Numbered from the stretch's first letter, positions 18,567 through 28,432 are shown. The stretch: 64,000 nt of DNA from Planctomycetota bacterium (GCA_003576915.1 QEVF01000002.1:1-64000); one strand, 5' to 3'. The notes: generated by a model from the letters alone, not told the origin. Translations and numbers: made by a program.

Positions 18567-19340
18567 ATGGCCCTCGACCGGGACAAAGGCATCGAAGACC
18601 GCAAGCGCGAGCTCGATGAAGAGCTCGAAGAGTACTCTTCGCGGGGTATTGTGAGCCCTGTGGCCCTGAAGGCTGCCCGCTGGGTCTCCAGGGGACTCTG
18701 GCTGGCGATGTCGGTGCTGGTGGTCATGCTGATCTATCGGGTCAATCAGAGTGTCAGCCAGGCCAGTTACGACGAGTTGCTGAAGCAGCACAAGGACTTG
18801 CAGGCAGAGTTCAAGAAGCAGGAGGCCGAACTGGGCGAAATGACCGGACCCATCCTGGCCGAAGGATCTCGCCTTGGGCTCGTCACCGGGGCCAATCTGG
18901 GCGAAGTCAGTCTTTCGCGCCTGGCGTTGTCCATCATTGACGAGGGCCGCAAGGCGCGGGCCCGCGAGGAGAAGGATGCACTGGTACTGGTTGAGATGTC
19001 TGACTGGCAAGCCCAGCGGTTAATCGAGTCCGGCCAGGCCGGCGCGACCGTCGAGGATCACTTGGACGCCTACCGCAAGGCGGCGCCGGAACAGAAGATT
19101 GCGGCTTTGGCGCTGGCTGCCAGGGTTGCGGACGGGACCTCGGAGCCGGCACGTCAGTTCTTTGTGGCGCTTGCCCTGGCGCGGGACGGACGGGTGGCGG
19201 AAAGGGTGGCGGCGATTCGCTGGCTGGCCAGGCACGGTCGCGCCCACGAAGTCGTCAGGAAGGCGCTCGAGTCACTTTTGCTCGATGACCGTCCCCTGGT
19301 GGCCAACGAAGCGCGGCAGGCACTGGACGCAATCAAGTAG
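18567..19340 (+). CDS. Single-TM protein with coiled coil and HEAT-like C-terminus
   Basis: The 257-residue protein has a charged N-terminal segment (residues 1-40) and one transmembrane helix (about 42-57). A coiled coil follows (SYDELLKQHKDLQAEFKKQEAELGEM, about 67-92). The C-terminal region (KIAALALAARVADG..., ERVAAIRWLARHGRAHEV..., LVANEARQALDAIK) looks like two or three HEAT repeats. It sits between moxR and the DUF58 gene in the same transcription unit. I know of no named family; a membrane-anchored adaptor for the MoxR/vWA complex is an inference from position. Confidence 0.65.
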   Translation: MALDRDKGIEDRKRELDEELEEYSSRGIVSPVALKAARWVSRGLWLAMSVLVVMLIYRVNQSVSQASYDELLKQHKDLQAEFKKQEAELGEMTGPILAEGSRLGLVTGANLGEVSLSRLALSIIDEGRKARAREEKDALVLVEMSDWQAQRLIESGQAGATVEDHLDAYRKAAPEQKIAALALAARVADGTSEPARQFFVALALARDGRVAERVAAIRWLARHGRAHEVVRKALESLLLDDRPLVANEARQALDAIK

Positions 19341-19358
19341 AGGCAGTGCAGGAGTCCC

Positions 19359-20261
19359 ATGGCTGAACTGGCAGGAAAGCAATACCTCGATCCCAAGGTG
19401 CTGAATCAGATCAGGCACCTTGAAATGACCGCGCGCAACGTGGTCGAGGGGTTCATTTCCGGCCTGCACAAATCGCCGTACAAGGGATTTTCGGTGGAGT
19501 TCGCCCAGCATCGCGAATACGTGCCGGGCGATGATCTCCGCTATCTTGACTGGAAGGCCTACGGCAAGTCTGACAAGTACTACATCAAGGAGTACGAGGA
19601 GGAGACCAACTTCCGCGCCCTGATTGCGGTCGATACCAGCGAGAGCATGCGCTTTCAGAGCGGCGAAGCTCCCAGCAAGCTCGAGTATGCCAAGACCATG
19701 GCCGCGTCACTGGCGTACCTGATCCAGCGCCAGAGTGACGCTGCGGGGCTTGCGCTCTTCGACGAGAAGGTCTACGACTTCATCCCCGCCGCCACGAGCC
19801 ATGTGACGCTGTTGCGAATGCTGGCCACGCTGGAGCAGCACGCGCCCCAGAAGAAGACGAATATCGGAGAGGTACTCCATGACGTCGCGCAGCGGGCGGG
19901 CCGACGCTCGCTGGTGCTGGTTATCTCGGACTTGTTTGACGACATCCAGCACCTCAAGAAAGGACTCGAACACCTGCGCGCGCGACGCCACGACGCCATC
20001 GTGTTCAACGTGATGGACGAGCAGGAGTTGAACTTCAATTTTGACAGGCTTACCCAGTTCAAGGGACTTGAAGGTTACCCGCAACTGCTGGTGGACCCGC
20101 GCTCCTTGCGCAAGGCCTACCTGGAGGAAGTGGCCAACTTCACGAGTGAGGCGAGGCGTCACTGCCTGCGCAACCGTACGGACTTTGTGCAGGTCAACAC
20201 GCGTTCGGCGCTGGGCACCGTGCTTGAGGCGTATCTGGCCAAGCGGATGGGGACACGCTGA
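19359..20261 (+). CDS. DUF58 / vWA-like domain protein
   Basis: The 300-residue protein carries the DUF58 signature EYVPGDDLRYLDWKAYGK (residues 54-71), followed by ALIAVDTSESMRFQ with the DTSES MIDAS motif at 92-96. LVLVISDLFDD supplies the second vWA acidic position. DUF58 proteins are the usual partners of MoxR ATPases in Bat-type (aerotolerance) and related operons. There is no signal peptide or membrane segment, so it acts in the cytoplasm or at the inner membrane face. It starts 18 nt after the preceding stop and ends 3 nt before the BatA-like gene. Confidence 0.9.
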   Translation: MAELAGKQYLDPKVLNQIRHLEMTARNVVEGFISGLHKSPYKGFSVEFAQHREYVPGDDLRYLDWKAYGKSDKYYIKEYEEETNFRALIAVDTSESMRFQSGEAPSKLEYAKTMAASLAYLIQRQSDAAGLALFDEKVYDFIPAATSHVTLLRMLATLEQHAPQKKTNIGEVLHDVAQRAGRRSLVLVISDLFDDIQHLKKGLEHLRARRHDAIVFNVMDEQELNFNFDRLTQFKGLEGYPQLLVDPRSLRKAYLEEVANFTSEARRHCLRNRTDFVQVNTRSALGTVLEAYLAKRMGTR

Positions 20262-20264
20262 GGC

Positions 20265-22733
20265 ATGACCACCGGAACCTTGATAGGCATCGGCATCGGC
20301 GTTCCCCTCGCGGCGGCCAGCGTTCCCGTGATCATTCACCTGATCAACCTGACGCGCTACCGGAAGGTCGATTGGGCGGCCATGGAGTTCCTGCTGGCCG
20401 CCTACAAGAAGACACGCAAGCGACTGCAGATGGAATCCCTTATCATGCTGCTGCTTCGGGTCTGCGCCATCGTCTTGCTGGCGCTGGCCTTCTTTCCGTT
20501 CGCTGCCGATCAGGTCAAGGCCTGGTTCAGCGAGGGATTGGGGCTGGGCCGCGTGTCGTTTGCGGCCAACGCTCCCCTGCATCTGGTGGTGGTGCTCGAC
20601 AACAGCGCTTCCATGGCTTACACCCAGGAAGGCCAGACATCCTTTGAACGTGCCAAAAAGTACGGCCTGGGAGTGGTGGACAGCCTGACCCAGGGGCGCG
20701 ACCGAGTCAGCATTGTCCGACTGAGCGACATTTATGTGCCGCGGGGCATCGGCGGAACCACCATCAGTGAGGAAGAACAGGCCAAGAGCCGCCGCCGGCG
20801 CGTGGGGCAGAGTGCCAATCTGGACATCGAGACGGCGCGGCGTCAGCTGGCTGAAACGACCGTGGCCGCCGTCGATACGAACATGCTGGTGGCCCTGCGC
20901 GAGGCTTACCGGCTGATGGATGTGACCCCGACGACGGATGCCGCGGCCCTGGTGGTCGTGTCCGACTTCGCGAGCAGCGGCTGGCAGGAGTTGATGGCTG
21001 GCGGCGCCCAGACTGGCGAGTTCAAGGATGTGCTGGTCAAGATCAATGAGCGGATGGCCAGGACCGGCGGAGCGCCGATCTTTTATGACGCCGGGTTCGA
21101 CGACGCCCAGAATCTGGCCATCACCTCCCTGAGCTGCGATGACCGCGTGATCGGCGACGGCATGGAGACTCGCATCAATGTGGAGGTCGCCAATTTCTCG
21201 CGCGGAGGCGAAATCAGGAACATCAGCCTGGTCTACCGGGTCGATGGGCGCGAGGCCAAGCCGGCGGGCGGCAAAGTTCAACTCGCTGCCGGGCAGCGAA
21301 ACGGTGACATTCAGATCGTGCTCAAGCCCGAAGATCTCAAGCTGGTCAGTGAGCGCGAGAAAAAGACCGGGGCGTCACGCCACATCGAAGTCGAGATTGT
21401 CGAGCCTGACGGCCTCAAAGGCGACAACCGGCGCCACCTCGTGATCAACGTCGTGCCGGACGTTCCGATCCTTGTGGTCAACGGGGTGGCAGACAAGAAC
21501 CCTCGACTGGACGAGACCATTTACCTTGAAACAGCGCTGGGCATCTCGGACAACCGCATGGATTCTGATGCGCGCCGGGAGGAGGTGCGCATCACGCCCA
21601 ACCGAGTCGTCAGCATCCAGCCCTCGCAGCTCACCGCGCAGGAGAGTTTCCTCGACTACCGGCTGGTGATCCTGGCCAACGTCGCATCACTGCCGGAAAG
21701 TACGGTCACCAAACTCGAAGAGTTTGTGGCCGCCGGATTTGGGCTGATCATCTTTGATGGAGATCGCGTCGATCACCAGCGCTACAACCGCGACCTCTAC
21801 AAGGATGGAAAGGGTTTGCTGCCCTGCAGGTTGAAAGGTCCCGAAGGCAGTACGGACATCACGGCCAAGCTCTACAAACTGGTGCCGGTGGATGAAGGCC
21901 ACCCCGTGCTTTCGATTTTCATGCGCGACGTGCAATCGCGCGCCCTGGTGACCGACCCGGAGGTCATGCGCAACTGGCGCGGAGTCGATTTGCCCCAGGG
22001 CGCCGAGATTGATCCTCTGCGGCCGGCCCGCGTCGTGCTCGGCATCAACCGTGGCGCCACGCCACAACCTTTCATGGTTGATCGCGGCTTTGGACGCGGG
22101 CGAGTGGTCTATGTCTCCAGCACGGCCTCCGAGCGCTGGAATGAACTTTGGTCGTCAGGCAACGGCCTGCCGCTCTTCCTCTATCACGAAACGGTCAATT
22201 ATCTGACGAACAGCGAGGCGCGCTACGCCAACCTGGGTATCGGCGAGTCCTTCCGCCGCGCGTTGAGGGTGCGGGACATCGCCCCGGTCTACCAGATCAA
22301 GGATCCGGCGGGTGCGGTCAGTGATATTCCGGCGACAAGCGAAGATGGGTTGCCGGTGATCGAGTTTGCCGGCACTGCGGCTTCCGGCGTGTACACACTC
22401 ATGGCCTCGGAGCGTGGCGACAGCGGGCAGCTCAACCCGAAGTGGCAGGAGCGCTTTGCGGTCAACGCAGAAGCGCGAGAGAGCGACCTCGTCAAAGTGT
22501 CCGGAGAAGAGCGCGACGAAGAAGGCAAAGGCAAGGATGTTGGCGCCTTGCTCAAGGATACGCTCGGCGATGTCCCGTTCAATTTCCAGAAGGCGGGCGG
22601 AGAGCGCGAGGGCAAGGGTTTGCTGGCCGACGACGCGGGCAACAGGCTGTGGCTGTGGCTTGCCGCTCTGGCCGCGTTCTTCTTTCTGGCAGAGACCCTT
22701 TGGAGCCTGATGATTTCAAAGCCGGAACAGTAG
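20265..22733 (+). CDS. BatA-type membrane protein with vWA domain
   Basis: The 822-residue protein opens with the aerotolerance-regulator N-terminal (BatA) domain: GVPLAAASVPVIIHLINLTR..., then a second hydrophobic segment, LLRVCAIVLLALAFFPFA (residues 64-81). The vWA domain follows with MIDAS LVVVLDNSASM (DNSAS 112-116) and AALVVVSDFASSGW. The long middle region is beta-rich, then comes a glutamine-amidotransferase-like stretch (LVILANVASLPESTVTKLEEFVAAGFGLIIF). A C-terminal TM helix spans about residues 793-815. It is placed directly after DUF58, as in Bat operons, and probably forms the membrane platform for the MoxR/DUF58 system. Confidence 0.82.
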   Translation: MTTGTLIGIGIGVPLAAASVPVIIHLINLTRYRKVDWAAMEFLLAAYKKTRKRLQMESLIMLLLRVCAIVLLALAFFPFAADQVKAWFSEGLGLGRVSFAANAPLHLVVVLDNSASMAYTQEGQTSFERAKKYGLGVVDSLTQGRDRVSIVRLSDIYVPRGIGGTTISEEEQAKSRRRRVGQSANLDIETARRQLAETTVAAVDTNMLVALREAYRLMDVTPTTDAAALVVVSDFASSGWQELMAGGAQTGEFKDVLVKINERMARTGGAPIFYDAGFDDAQNLAITSLSCDDRVIGDGMETRINVEVANFSRGGEIRNISLVYRVDGREAKPAGGKVQLAAGQRNGDIQIVLKPEDLKLVSEREKKTGASRHIEVEIVEPDGLKGDNRRHLVINVVPDVPILVVNGVADKNPRLDETIYLETALGISDNRMDSDARREEVRITPNRVVSIQPSQLTAQESFLDYRLVILANVASLPESTVTKLEEFVAAGFGLIIFDGDRVDHQRYNRDLYKDGKGLLPCRLKGPEGSTDITAKLYKLVPVDEGHPVLSIFMRDVQSRALVTDPEVMRNWRGVDLPQGAEIDPLRPARVVLGINRGATPQPFMVDRGFGRGRVVYVSSTASERWNELWSSGNGLPLFLYHETVNYLTNSEARYANLGIGESFRRALRVRDIAPVYQIKDPAGAVSDIPATSEDGLPVIEFAGTAASGVYTLMASERGDSGQLNPKWQERFAVNAEARESDLVKVSGEERDEEGKGKDVGALLKDTLGDVPFNFQKAGGEREGKGLLADDAGNRLWLWLAALAAFFFLAETLWSLMISKPEQ

Positions 22734-22786
22734 TACGCGTGGGGGCGTGGCCTGTTGTCCCGCCCCGGCGGTTCGGAAGGGCTTGA

Positions 22787-25700
22787 ATGAGCAGAGGCCT
22801 CAAGATCTTTCTTTCTCTCGTCGATCTCGCCGTTGTGGCGCTGATCGCGGTTGTGCTGTTTGCTGCTTTCGGGCTCGGCGACGTGATGTCGCGGGTCTGG
22901 TCCGGGGCCACCTTCAGCTGGGACAACTTCAATCCCTTTTCCCGTGAGCCAGGCCTTATGGGGCTTACGCCCCTCGTCTGGACGGCGCTTGTAGCCGTGC
23001 CGGTGGCCTTGTTTGTGCCCGTGGCTGCTTACTGGTTCGAAAAGAAGCAGGTCCCCGTGGGGGTGCGCTTTGCCCTGGCGCGGCTGCGCGCCCTGGCGCT
23101 GCTCGTGCTTTATCTGATTCTGGCAGGCCCGTCGCTCGTTGACAGCGAGTTCTACAAGGAAGGCTCGAAGGTTGCGGTGCTCATCGACGACAGCCTTTCC
23201 ATGGGCGGCGAGGCTCGCGAGTTCAGCATCTTCAACGTGCTGGATGACCGGGAGTCCGAAGACATCAAGCGGCTGCGCGAGCAGCTGGAGTCCCAGGGGC
23301 TGCGCATCGACAATCCGGCCAGCAAAGGCTTTGTGACCTTGACTCCCGAAGAGCTTGCCGTGCGCAGCTTCGTGCGGCAGGTGGTGCGGGAGCGGGCCCA
23401 GCGGCTGCTCAAGCGGCTGGGCGAGCTGCACGGTCGCCGCTTCGACATCGCGGCCTGGCAGCTCAAGCGCACGGAGGTCGATCGCCTTCAGCGTGAAGCC
23501 GATGTCAGGCAATCCGAGTTGTCGGCCGAACTGGCCAAGGACGAGAAGCTGCAGGATGCTTCGATCCGTCGCCGCCTGGAGAGTGAACTGCGCGCGGTAC
23601 TCGACCGGCTGGCCGCAGCCGAGCGCAGCTTCGCCGAACAACTCGAGGGCGATGTGCGTGATCCCAGGATACTCCAGAAGCGGGCGCTGATCGGGAACCT
23701 GCTGGAGACGGTTCACGCCGAGGGCCCACGCCGTTGGGATATCGCCTGCGAGCTTGTTGCGCCGGGCAACCGCCTGGCAGTGCCCCAGGGGCAGAACTTG
23801 TCACTGATTGACCTGATTCGCCAGCGCGCCGAGGAGGCGGAGGTCGCCGGCGACCCCGACAAGAGAAGTAAGCGCAGGCCCATGCCCTCCGTGCGTTACT
23901 TTGTGTTTTCAACCAAGTTCGGTCGTGAGGTGACCACGGACGAGGCGATTCTGGAGGTGCAGCCGACTGATCTGGACTTCCGCTCGCCCCAAGGACGTCT
24001 GAGCGAAATCGACCAGGCCCTGGCGGAGGTCCGGCGCTACTACACCGCTGACGACGACCTGGCCAGCATCGTGATCCTGACCGACGGGCGTGACACCTCC
24101 GGCAGCACGAGCCGCGATGAAGGTCGCCGCCGTGCCGCGCTGCGATCGGCCAAAGGACGGCGCAGCAGCGAGGTAGTCTGTGTGGCGGTCGGTAACCCCA
24201 AACCCGTGAAGGTGCTTGAGTTGCTTGCGGTGAGCGCCGACAAGGAAGTACTCAAGGGCGACTTCGTTGACTTCAAGCTCAAGATCAGGGCAGACAGGGC
24301 CTATCGCGCGGACAAGGCCAGCGGCCGCTCCGGTCAGCGCGTCAAAATCATTCTGTGCGAGGATTCGCCCGGCAATCCGGTGGCTTACGACGAGTTGAAC
24401 GGGCGTCCGGTGCGCGGCCCGGCCGATATCGAGTTTGAACTTCCGGAAGAGGAGCTTTCGGAGTGCAAGGTTCGGTTCAAGCCCAAGACGGCGGGCAAGC
24501 ACGTCTACTTCCTCAAGCTCAATGATGATCGCCTTCCGGACGAGGACACCTATCGCAACAACGTGGCGGAGCATTACCTCGAGGTTATCGACCGCAAGAT
24601 CAAGGTCTTGTACATCGAACAGAGTTTCCGCTGGGAAGCACGCGCCCTCAACGACGCTCTCAAGCGGGACAAGAAGCTCCTGTATCAAGGGTATTTCATT
24701 GACGCGGATGAAGGTTGGCCGCAACCCACATCGAATTATGACGAGGAGGTCAAGAAGCAGGTCAAGCCCCTGCGCAATGCCTTCTCCGACGGAGCCAGAC
24801 TCATTCGCGAAAAGGATGAGTGGCTGAAGCTCAACTACGACGTCATCATTCTGGGCGACATCGACCCCGATGGTCGTGATTTCCGCCTTGAGCACTGGGA
24901 GTGGATCGAAGAGTGGGTCAGCCGCAACCAGGGCGGGCTCATCCTGCTCGCTGGAATGCGGAACAACCCCAGGCGTTACACGAACTTCGAGCGCGCCAAG
25001 GCGCTGTTCCCCGTCGAGATTGAGAATCTTCCCCGTGACTACGACACCCGCGTCGATGTGACGCGCATGAAGTACTACCGGTTGACGCCGGCCGGCAGGG
25101 CCCATGAGCTGATGCGGCTTTCCAGCAATCAACAGCGTAATGACGAACTGTGGGGCAGTGTCGTGGACGGCAACTTCAGGCGGGGACAGCTCAATGGCTA
25201 TTACTGGTACGCGCCGGGGGCGGCGCTGAAGCCGGCGCCGGCTCAAGCCCTCGTTCGCGTTGTCAGTGAGGGCCAGGTCACCACAGAGGGCGATGTCCTC
25301 ATTGCGTCCCAGCCCTACGGCAACGGTATGGTGCTTTACGTCGGGAGCGATGAAACTTTCCGCCTGCGCGAGACGGTGGGCGATACCTACTTCTGGCGCT
25401 TCTGGCAGAACGCGCTGCGCTTTGTGGCCTCGCGACGCCTGGCGGGCAAGCAGCAGCGCGTCGACGTTTACACGGACAAGACCGAGTACCAGGTCGGCGA
25501 TCAGGTGAAGGTCTACTGTGAGCTGCTGGGCGACATCTATGGCGAGGTTGTCCAGAATCAGCTCAACGAGCTCAACGCGCTCCCTGACGGAGGGCGCAGC
25601 AATGACCAGCGTCGTATTATCGTTGATGTGCAGGCGCGCACAGGCGGCAGACTGACGAATCGCCGAGTGATTCTGACGGAAGTCAGCTGGAGGCCCGGTC

Positions 25701-26104
25701 AGTTTGAAGGCAGCGTGGAGGCCAACGAGCCTGGTCAGTTTGACGTCTGGGTCCGAGGATATGAAGAAAGCCGCAAGAAGCCCCACCGCTACACAGTGAT
25801 CGCGCCCATCGCGGAGCTGCGCCAGTTGCTGCTGGACTTTGACGCCTTGAAGGATCGCGCGACAGAGTTGCCGCGCGGTTTGGCGCCCCTTCCCTACCAG
25901 GACGGCAAGCGTGTTTACCTGATGCAGGATATGGGCCAGGCCTCCGTGGAGTTCCGCGAGCGTCAGAACGAGGTCAAGGGCCTGACCAAGCTGGTTTGGG
26001 ACACCGAGCGGGAGCCCATGTTGTTGCGTTCACTGCTTCTGCTCGCGTTCTTGCTGCTGATGGCCGGTGAGTGGCTGACGCGCAAACTGGTCCGGCTGGT
26101 TTAG
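22787..26104 (+). CDS. Large membrane vWA protein with coiled coil and amidotransferase-like fold
   Basis: The 1105-residue protein has three N-terminal hydrophobic segments (about residues 7-30, 62-84 and 101-116). A split vWA domain follows: the MIDAS VAVLIDDSLSMGG at 129-141 and its later part SIVILTDGRDTSGS near 424 are separated by a long charged, coiled-coil insertion. The region YDVIILGDIDPDGRDF... GGLILLAGMRNNP resembles a class I glutamine-amidotransferase-like (ThuA/DUF1355-type) fold. A final TM helix precedes the C-terminus (about 1078-1100). It is the last gene of the MoxR cluster, 53 nt after the BatA-type gene. Such double-layer vWA proteins are common in planctomycetes, but their function is unknown. 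Confidence 0.78.
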   Translation: MSRGLKIFLSLVDLAVVALIAVVLFAAFGLGDVMSRVWSGATFSWDNFNPFSREPGLMGLTPLVWTALVAVPVALFVPVAAYWFEKKQVPVGVRFALARLRALALLVLYLILAGPSLVDSEFYKEGSKVAVLIDDSLSMGGEAREFSIFNVLDDRESEDIKRLREQLESQGLRIDNPASKGFVTLTPEELAVRSFVRQVVRERAQRLLKRLGELHGRRFDIAAWQLKRTEVDRLQREADVRQSELSAELAKDEKLQDASIRRRLESELRAVLDRLAAAERSFAEQLEGDVRDPRILQKRALIGNLLETVHAEGPRRWDIACELVAPGNRLAVPQGQNLSLIDLIRQRAEEAEVAGDPDKRSKRRPMPSVRYFVFSTKFGREVTTDEAILEVQPTDLDFRSPQGRLSEIDQALAEVRRYYTADDDLASIVILTDGRDTSGSTSRDEGRRRAALRSAKGRRSSEVVCVAVGNPKPVKVLELLAVSADKEVLKGDFVDFKLKIRADRAYRADKASGRSGQRVKIILCEDSPGNPVAYDELNGRPVRGPADIEFELPEEELSECKVRFKPKTAGKHVYFLKLNDDRLPDEDTYRNNVAEHYLEVIDRKIKVLYIEQSFRWEARALNDALKRDKKLLYQGYFIDADEGWPQPTSNYDEEVKKQVKPLRNAFSDGARLIREKDEWLKLNYDVIILGDIDPDGRDFRLEHWEWIEEWVSRNQGGLILLAGMRNNPRRYTNFERAKALFPVEIENLPRDYDTRVDVTRMKYYRLTPAGRAHELMRLSSNQQRNDELWGSVVDGNFRRGQLNGYYWYAPGAALKPAPAQALVRVVSEGQVTTEGDVLIASQPYGNGMVLYVGSDETFRLRETVGDTYFWRFWQNALRFVASRRLAGKQQRVDVYTDKTEYQVGDQVKVYCELLGDIYGEVVQNQLNELNALPDGGRSNDQRRIIVDVQARTGGRLTNRRVILTEVSWRPGQFEGSVEANEPGQFDVWVRGYEESRKKPHRYTVIAPIAELRQLLLDFDALKDRATELPRGLAPLPYQDGKRVYLMQDMGQASVEFRERQNEVKGLTKLVWDTEREPMLLRSLLLLAFLLLMAGEWLTRKLVRLV

Positions 26105-26122
26105 GATTCACCGGATGCGACG

Positions 26123-26143
26123 CCTTGGGCAGTCTGCCCAGGG
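26123..26143 (+). terminator. Possible hairpin at the end of the MoxR/vWA cluster
   Basis: CCTTGGGCA (26123-26131) can pair with TGCCCAGGG (26135-26143), with one T-G wobble and a 3-nt loop. It lies 19 nt after the stop of the last vWA gene and before holA. There is no T-run, so it may be a weak or Rho-dependent element. Confidence 0.3.
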
Positions 26144-26221
26144 GGCCTGTGCCGCGCCCGGATGCGTGACAATCTTCAGCCAGGCAGACAATTCGGACCG
26201 CTTCGCCCGTCGGGCTCCAGA

Positions 26222-27286
26222 ATGCCCAAAGCCATTCCCGCTATCAGCTATCTGCGCACGCCGGACTCTCTGCCGGCCGCGCCGATCTATGCGGTCTTCG
26301 GCGATGAAGAGTGGCTCCGCAGGAGAGCGCTGCGGACCTTGACAGAGAGCTTGACCAGGCGCGGCCTGGACGTTCGGCGGATTCACGATCTTGAGAGCGC
26401 CGCGCCACTGCTTGATGAGTTGCGCTCTCCCAACATGTTTGGCGGAGCGCTGGCAATGGTTGTGGTGAACCATCGCCAGGGGCCCCGCCACGAGGCAAGC
26501 ACGCGCTTCAAGGAGGAGTTCGCCGCATATATCGAGAAGCCGTCACGGAGCAACGTCCTGGTGTTTGACGCGGCTACCTGGCAGCGCAACCTGACGGTGC
26601 CCAAGCGCGTGGAAGAGCGCTTTCCGACAGTTTGTGCTGAGGAGATCAAGCCCTGGGATCACGGGAGCTGGGAACAGTTGGCGCAGATGCAGGCGGCGGA
26701 GCACGGCATCAGCCTGGACCGGGAGGCCGTGAGTGCGCTTCGCGATGCGGTGGCAGGCAGCCTGTCGCGCGCCGAGATGGAGATTTCCAAGCTGGCGTTG
26801 CTTTCCAAGGGAAAGAAGGTAACGGCACCGGACGTGGCCTTTGCCTGCGGCTACGAGGGAACAGACGTGACCTTTGCCCTGTGCGATGCGATCCTGACGG
26901 GGGATTCCAAAACGGCCTTGCGCCACGCGGCTAAAATGGCTGGCAAAGCGGAAACGGGCTCTATACTGTCGTTACTCGGACTATTGCGATTGCAGGTGGC
27001 GACGCTTGGGCGCGTGGCGCTCAATCTGTCGCGGGGCATGGCAGGTCAGGAGGCGCTGGCTGCAGGCGCGCCCCGGGCCAGAGAGGCAGTCAAGTCCGGG
27101 TTGTTGCGGACAGCAAAGAAGGTGAACAGGCAGGCTTTGGCAGGCGCTCTGGGGGTATTGCTGGCGGCCGACGAGGATGTGAAATCGGCCAATCCCGACC
27201 CGGCGGCGTTGCTGATCAGCGTAGTAACGCGTCTGTTGGAATGTCTGGGTTGTGCCAAACCGGAAGTACCGGCAGTACGTTCATAA
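26222..27286 (+). CDS. holA: DNA polymerase III delta subunit
   Basis: Delta is the clamp-opening subunit of the replicative clamp loader. The 354-residue protein begins with PIYAVFGDEEWLRRRALRTL, matching the HolA opening (Y-x-x-x-G-D-E), with RSPNMFGGALAMVVVN and NVLVFDAAT strands of the AAA+-like domain. KAEMEISKLALLSKGKKVTAPDV and the C-terminal helical collar (LSLLGLLRLQVATLGR) also match. Delta lacks a functional Walker A, and none is seen. ATG 26222 is chosen by homology at the N-terminus; its ribosome-binding site is weak. Sequence identity to characterised HolA appears low. Confidence 0.75.
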   Translation: MPKAIPAISYLRTPDSLPAAPIYAVFGDEEWLRRRALRTLTESLTRRGLDVRRIHDLESAAPLLDELRSPNMFGGALAMVVVNHRQGPRHEASTRFKEEFAAYIEKPSRSNVLVFDAATWQRNLTVPKRVEERFPTVCAEEIKPWDHGSWEQLAQMQAAEHGISLDREAVSALRDAVAGSLSRAEMEISKLALLSKGKKVTAPDVAFACGYEGTDVTFALCDAILTGDSKTALRHAAKMAGKAETGSILSLLGLLRLQVATLGRVALNLSRGMAGQEALAAGAPRAREAVKSGLLRTAKKVNRQALAGALGVLLAADEDVKSANPDPAALLISVVTRLLECLGCAKPEVPAVRS

Positions 27287-27290
27287 GTCC

Positions 27291-28328
27291 ATGCAACCAG
27301 GAAAGACAGTGCCTCAAGCTCCCCGTTACGACGACGACGATGTGGTGGAGGAATACGACGTCCTCGAAACCACTCCGTCCTCCGCCAAATCTCCGTCAGG
27401 CAAGTCATCTTCGAAGCCCTCTGCGCAGGGCGGTCCGGTGCTGCGCAAGCAGCCCTCCCAACAGGGTGCGGCACGGCGTCCCTCGGCACCTGTGCGTCCT
27501 GGTCCCGATCCGCAGTCTGAGGGAGAGGCGCAGTATGCGGAGGAAGCCCCGGCTCAGGGTGGGCGCAACCAGATCTCGGCCAGGAACGCCAAGATGATCT
27601 GGGCTATCTGTATCGGGATTACTGTTCTGGGGCTGGGCGCTGTCGTGGGCGACATTGCGTTTGATATTTTCGGCCGGCGGGCCGGAGGGCTGCCGGTTTC
27701 CAATGCCAATTCTGGCAAAGGCGGCGGCACCCCCAAGGGAACTCCAGAGCGCCCCAAGAACCCGGACGAAGTCAAGGCGCTGGAGTTCAAGGGGCTTGTG
27801 CAGAACGAGATGCAGCGCATCCGCCAGAAGAAGGTCTACAAGTTCTTCGAGCAGGCCTACGCCCGATTCCGCGAGGCGCGAACCAACGCCTTTGACAAAA
27901 AGGCTTCAGGCGAGGGCAAGGATACGCGCGACGCAGCCTGGGCTGAGGCAATCAAGGGCTACTATGAGGCCACCTATGCCCTCCGCCTGCTGGAGTGGAC
28001 CTACAAACAGGGCGCAGACGAAGACTTCATGACGGCTGCCAAGCTGGACGACCTCGAAGAGCTGGTAGGTCTTGTCAAGAGCAACGCATCGGCCCTCAAG
28101 AAAGAGGCCAACATCCGCTATCAGGCGGCCTACACCATCATCAGCGCCTACGCCCGTGACATCAAGGACTTCCGCAGCGGGTGGATTTCCAAGGATGTTG
28201 AGGTCAACAACGTCTACGCGTCGGACAAGTACAAGCCGGTGTTCGTTGATGCCAAACTCAAGTGCGAGAAGGCCGAACAAATGAGCCCCGAGTTCGATCC
28301 CAAAGACATAGAGGCAGTGAAGGAGTGA
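27291..28328 (+). CDS. Single-TM protein with disordered N-terminus
   Basis: The 345-residue protein starts at ATG 27291, 4 nt after the holA stop. Residues 1-100 are a low-complexity, Ser/Pro/Gln/Lys-rich, presumably cytoplasmic tail with an acidic DDDDVVEEYDVLE patch. One TM helix follows (MIWAICIGITVLGLGAVVGDIAF, about 101-123). A Gly/Pro linker leads to a helical, charged C-terminal domain (about 165-345) with several Tyr residues (YYEATYALRLLEWTYKQ). It matches no family I know. The layout matches the next gene's single-TM architecture, and the hairpin at 28334 ends the unit. Confidence 0.65.
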   Translation: MQPGKTVPQAPRYDDDDVVEEYDVLETTPSSAKSPSGKSSSKPSAQGGPVLRKQPSQQGAARRPSAPVRPGPDPQSEGEAQYAEEAPAQGGRNQISARNAKMIWAICIGITVLGLGAVVGDIAFDIFGRRAGGLPVSNANSGKGGGTPKGTPERPKNPDEVKALEFKGLVQNEMQRIRQKKVYKFFEQAYARFREARTNAFDKKASGEGKDTRDAAWAEAIKGYYEATYALRLLEWTYKQGADEDFMTAAKLDDLEELVGLVKSNASALKKEANIRYQAAYTIISAYARDIKDFRSGWISKDVEVNNVYASDKYKPVFVDAKLKCEKAEQMSPEFDPKDIEAVKE

Positions 28329-28333
28329 AACTC

Positions 28334-28364
28334 AAGCGCGCGGCCGAAAGCCGCGCGCTTTGCT
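28334..28364 (+). terminator. Strong hairpin terminator
   Basis: AAGCGCGCGGC (28334-28344) pairs perfectly with GCCGCGCGCTT (28350-28360) around CGAAA, followed by TGCTTTG. It begins 6 nt after the stop codon of the upstream gene, so it probably ends the transcription unit that includes holA. Confidence 0.8.
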
Positions 28365-28432
28365 TTGGGTTGTGCTTGCAAGAGCGCCTGTAGGGTGATT
28401 GCCTGAACTGACCTGGTTTGAGGACGACTGCC

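Noticed and set aside
23909..25786. 625-codon open frame opposite the large vWA gene
   Set aside because: Antisense shadow of a strong coding gene with clear vWA and TM features.
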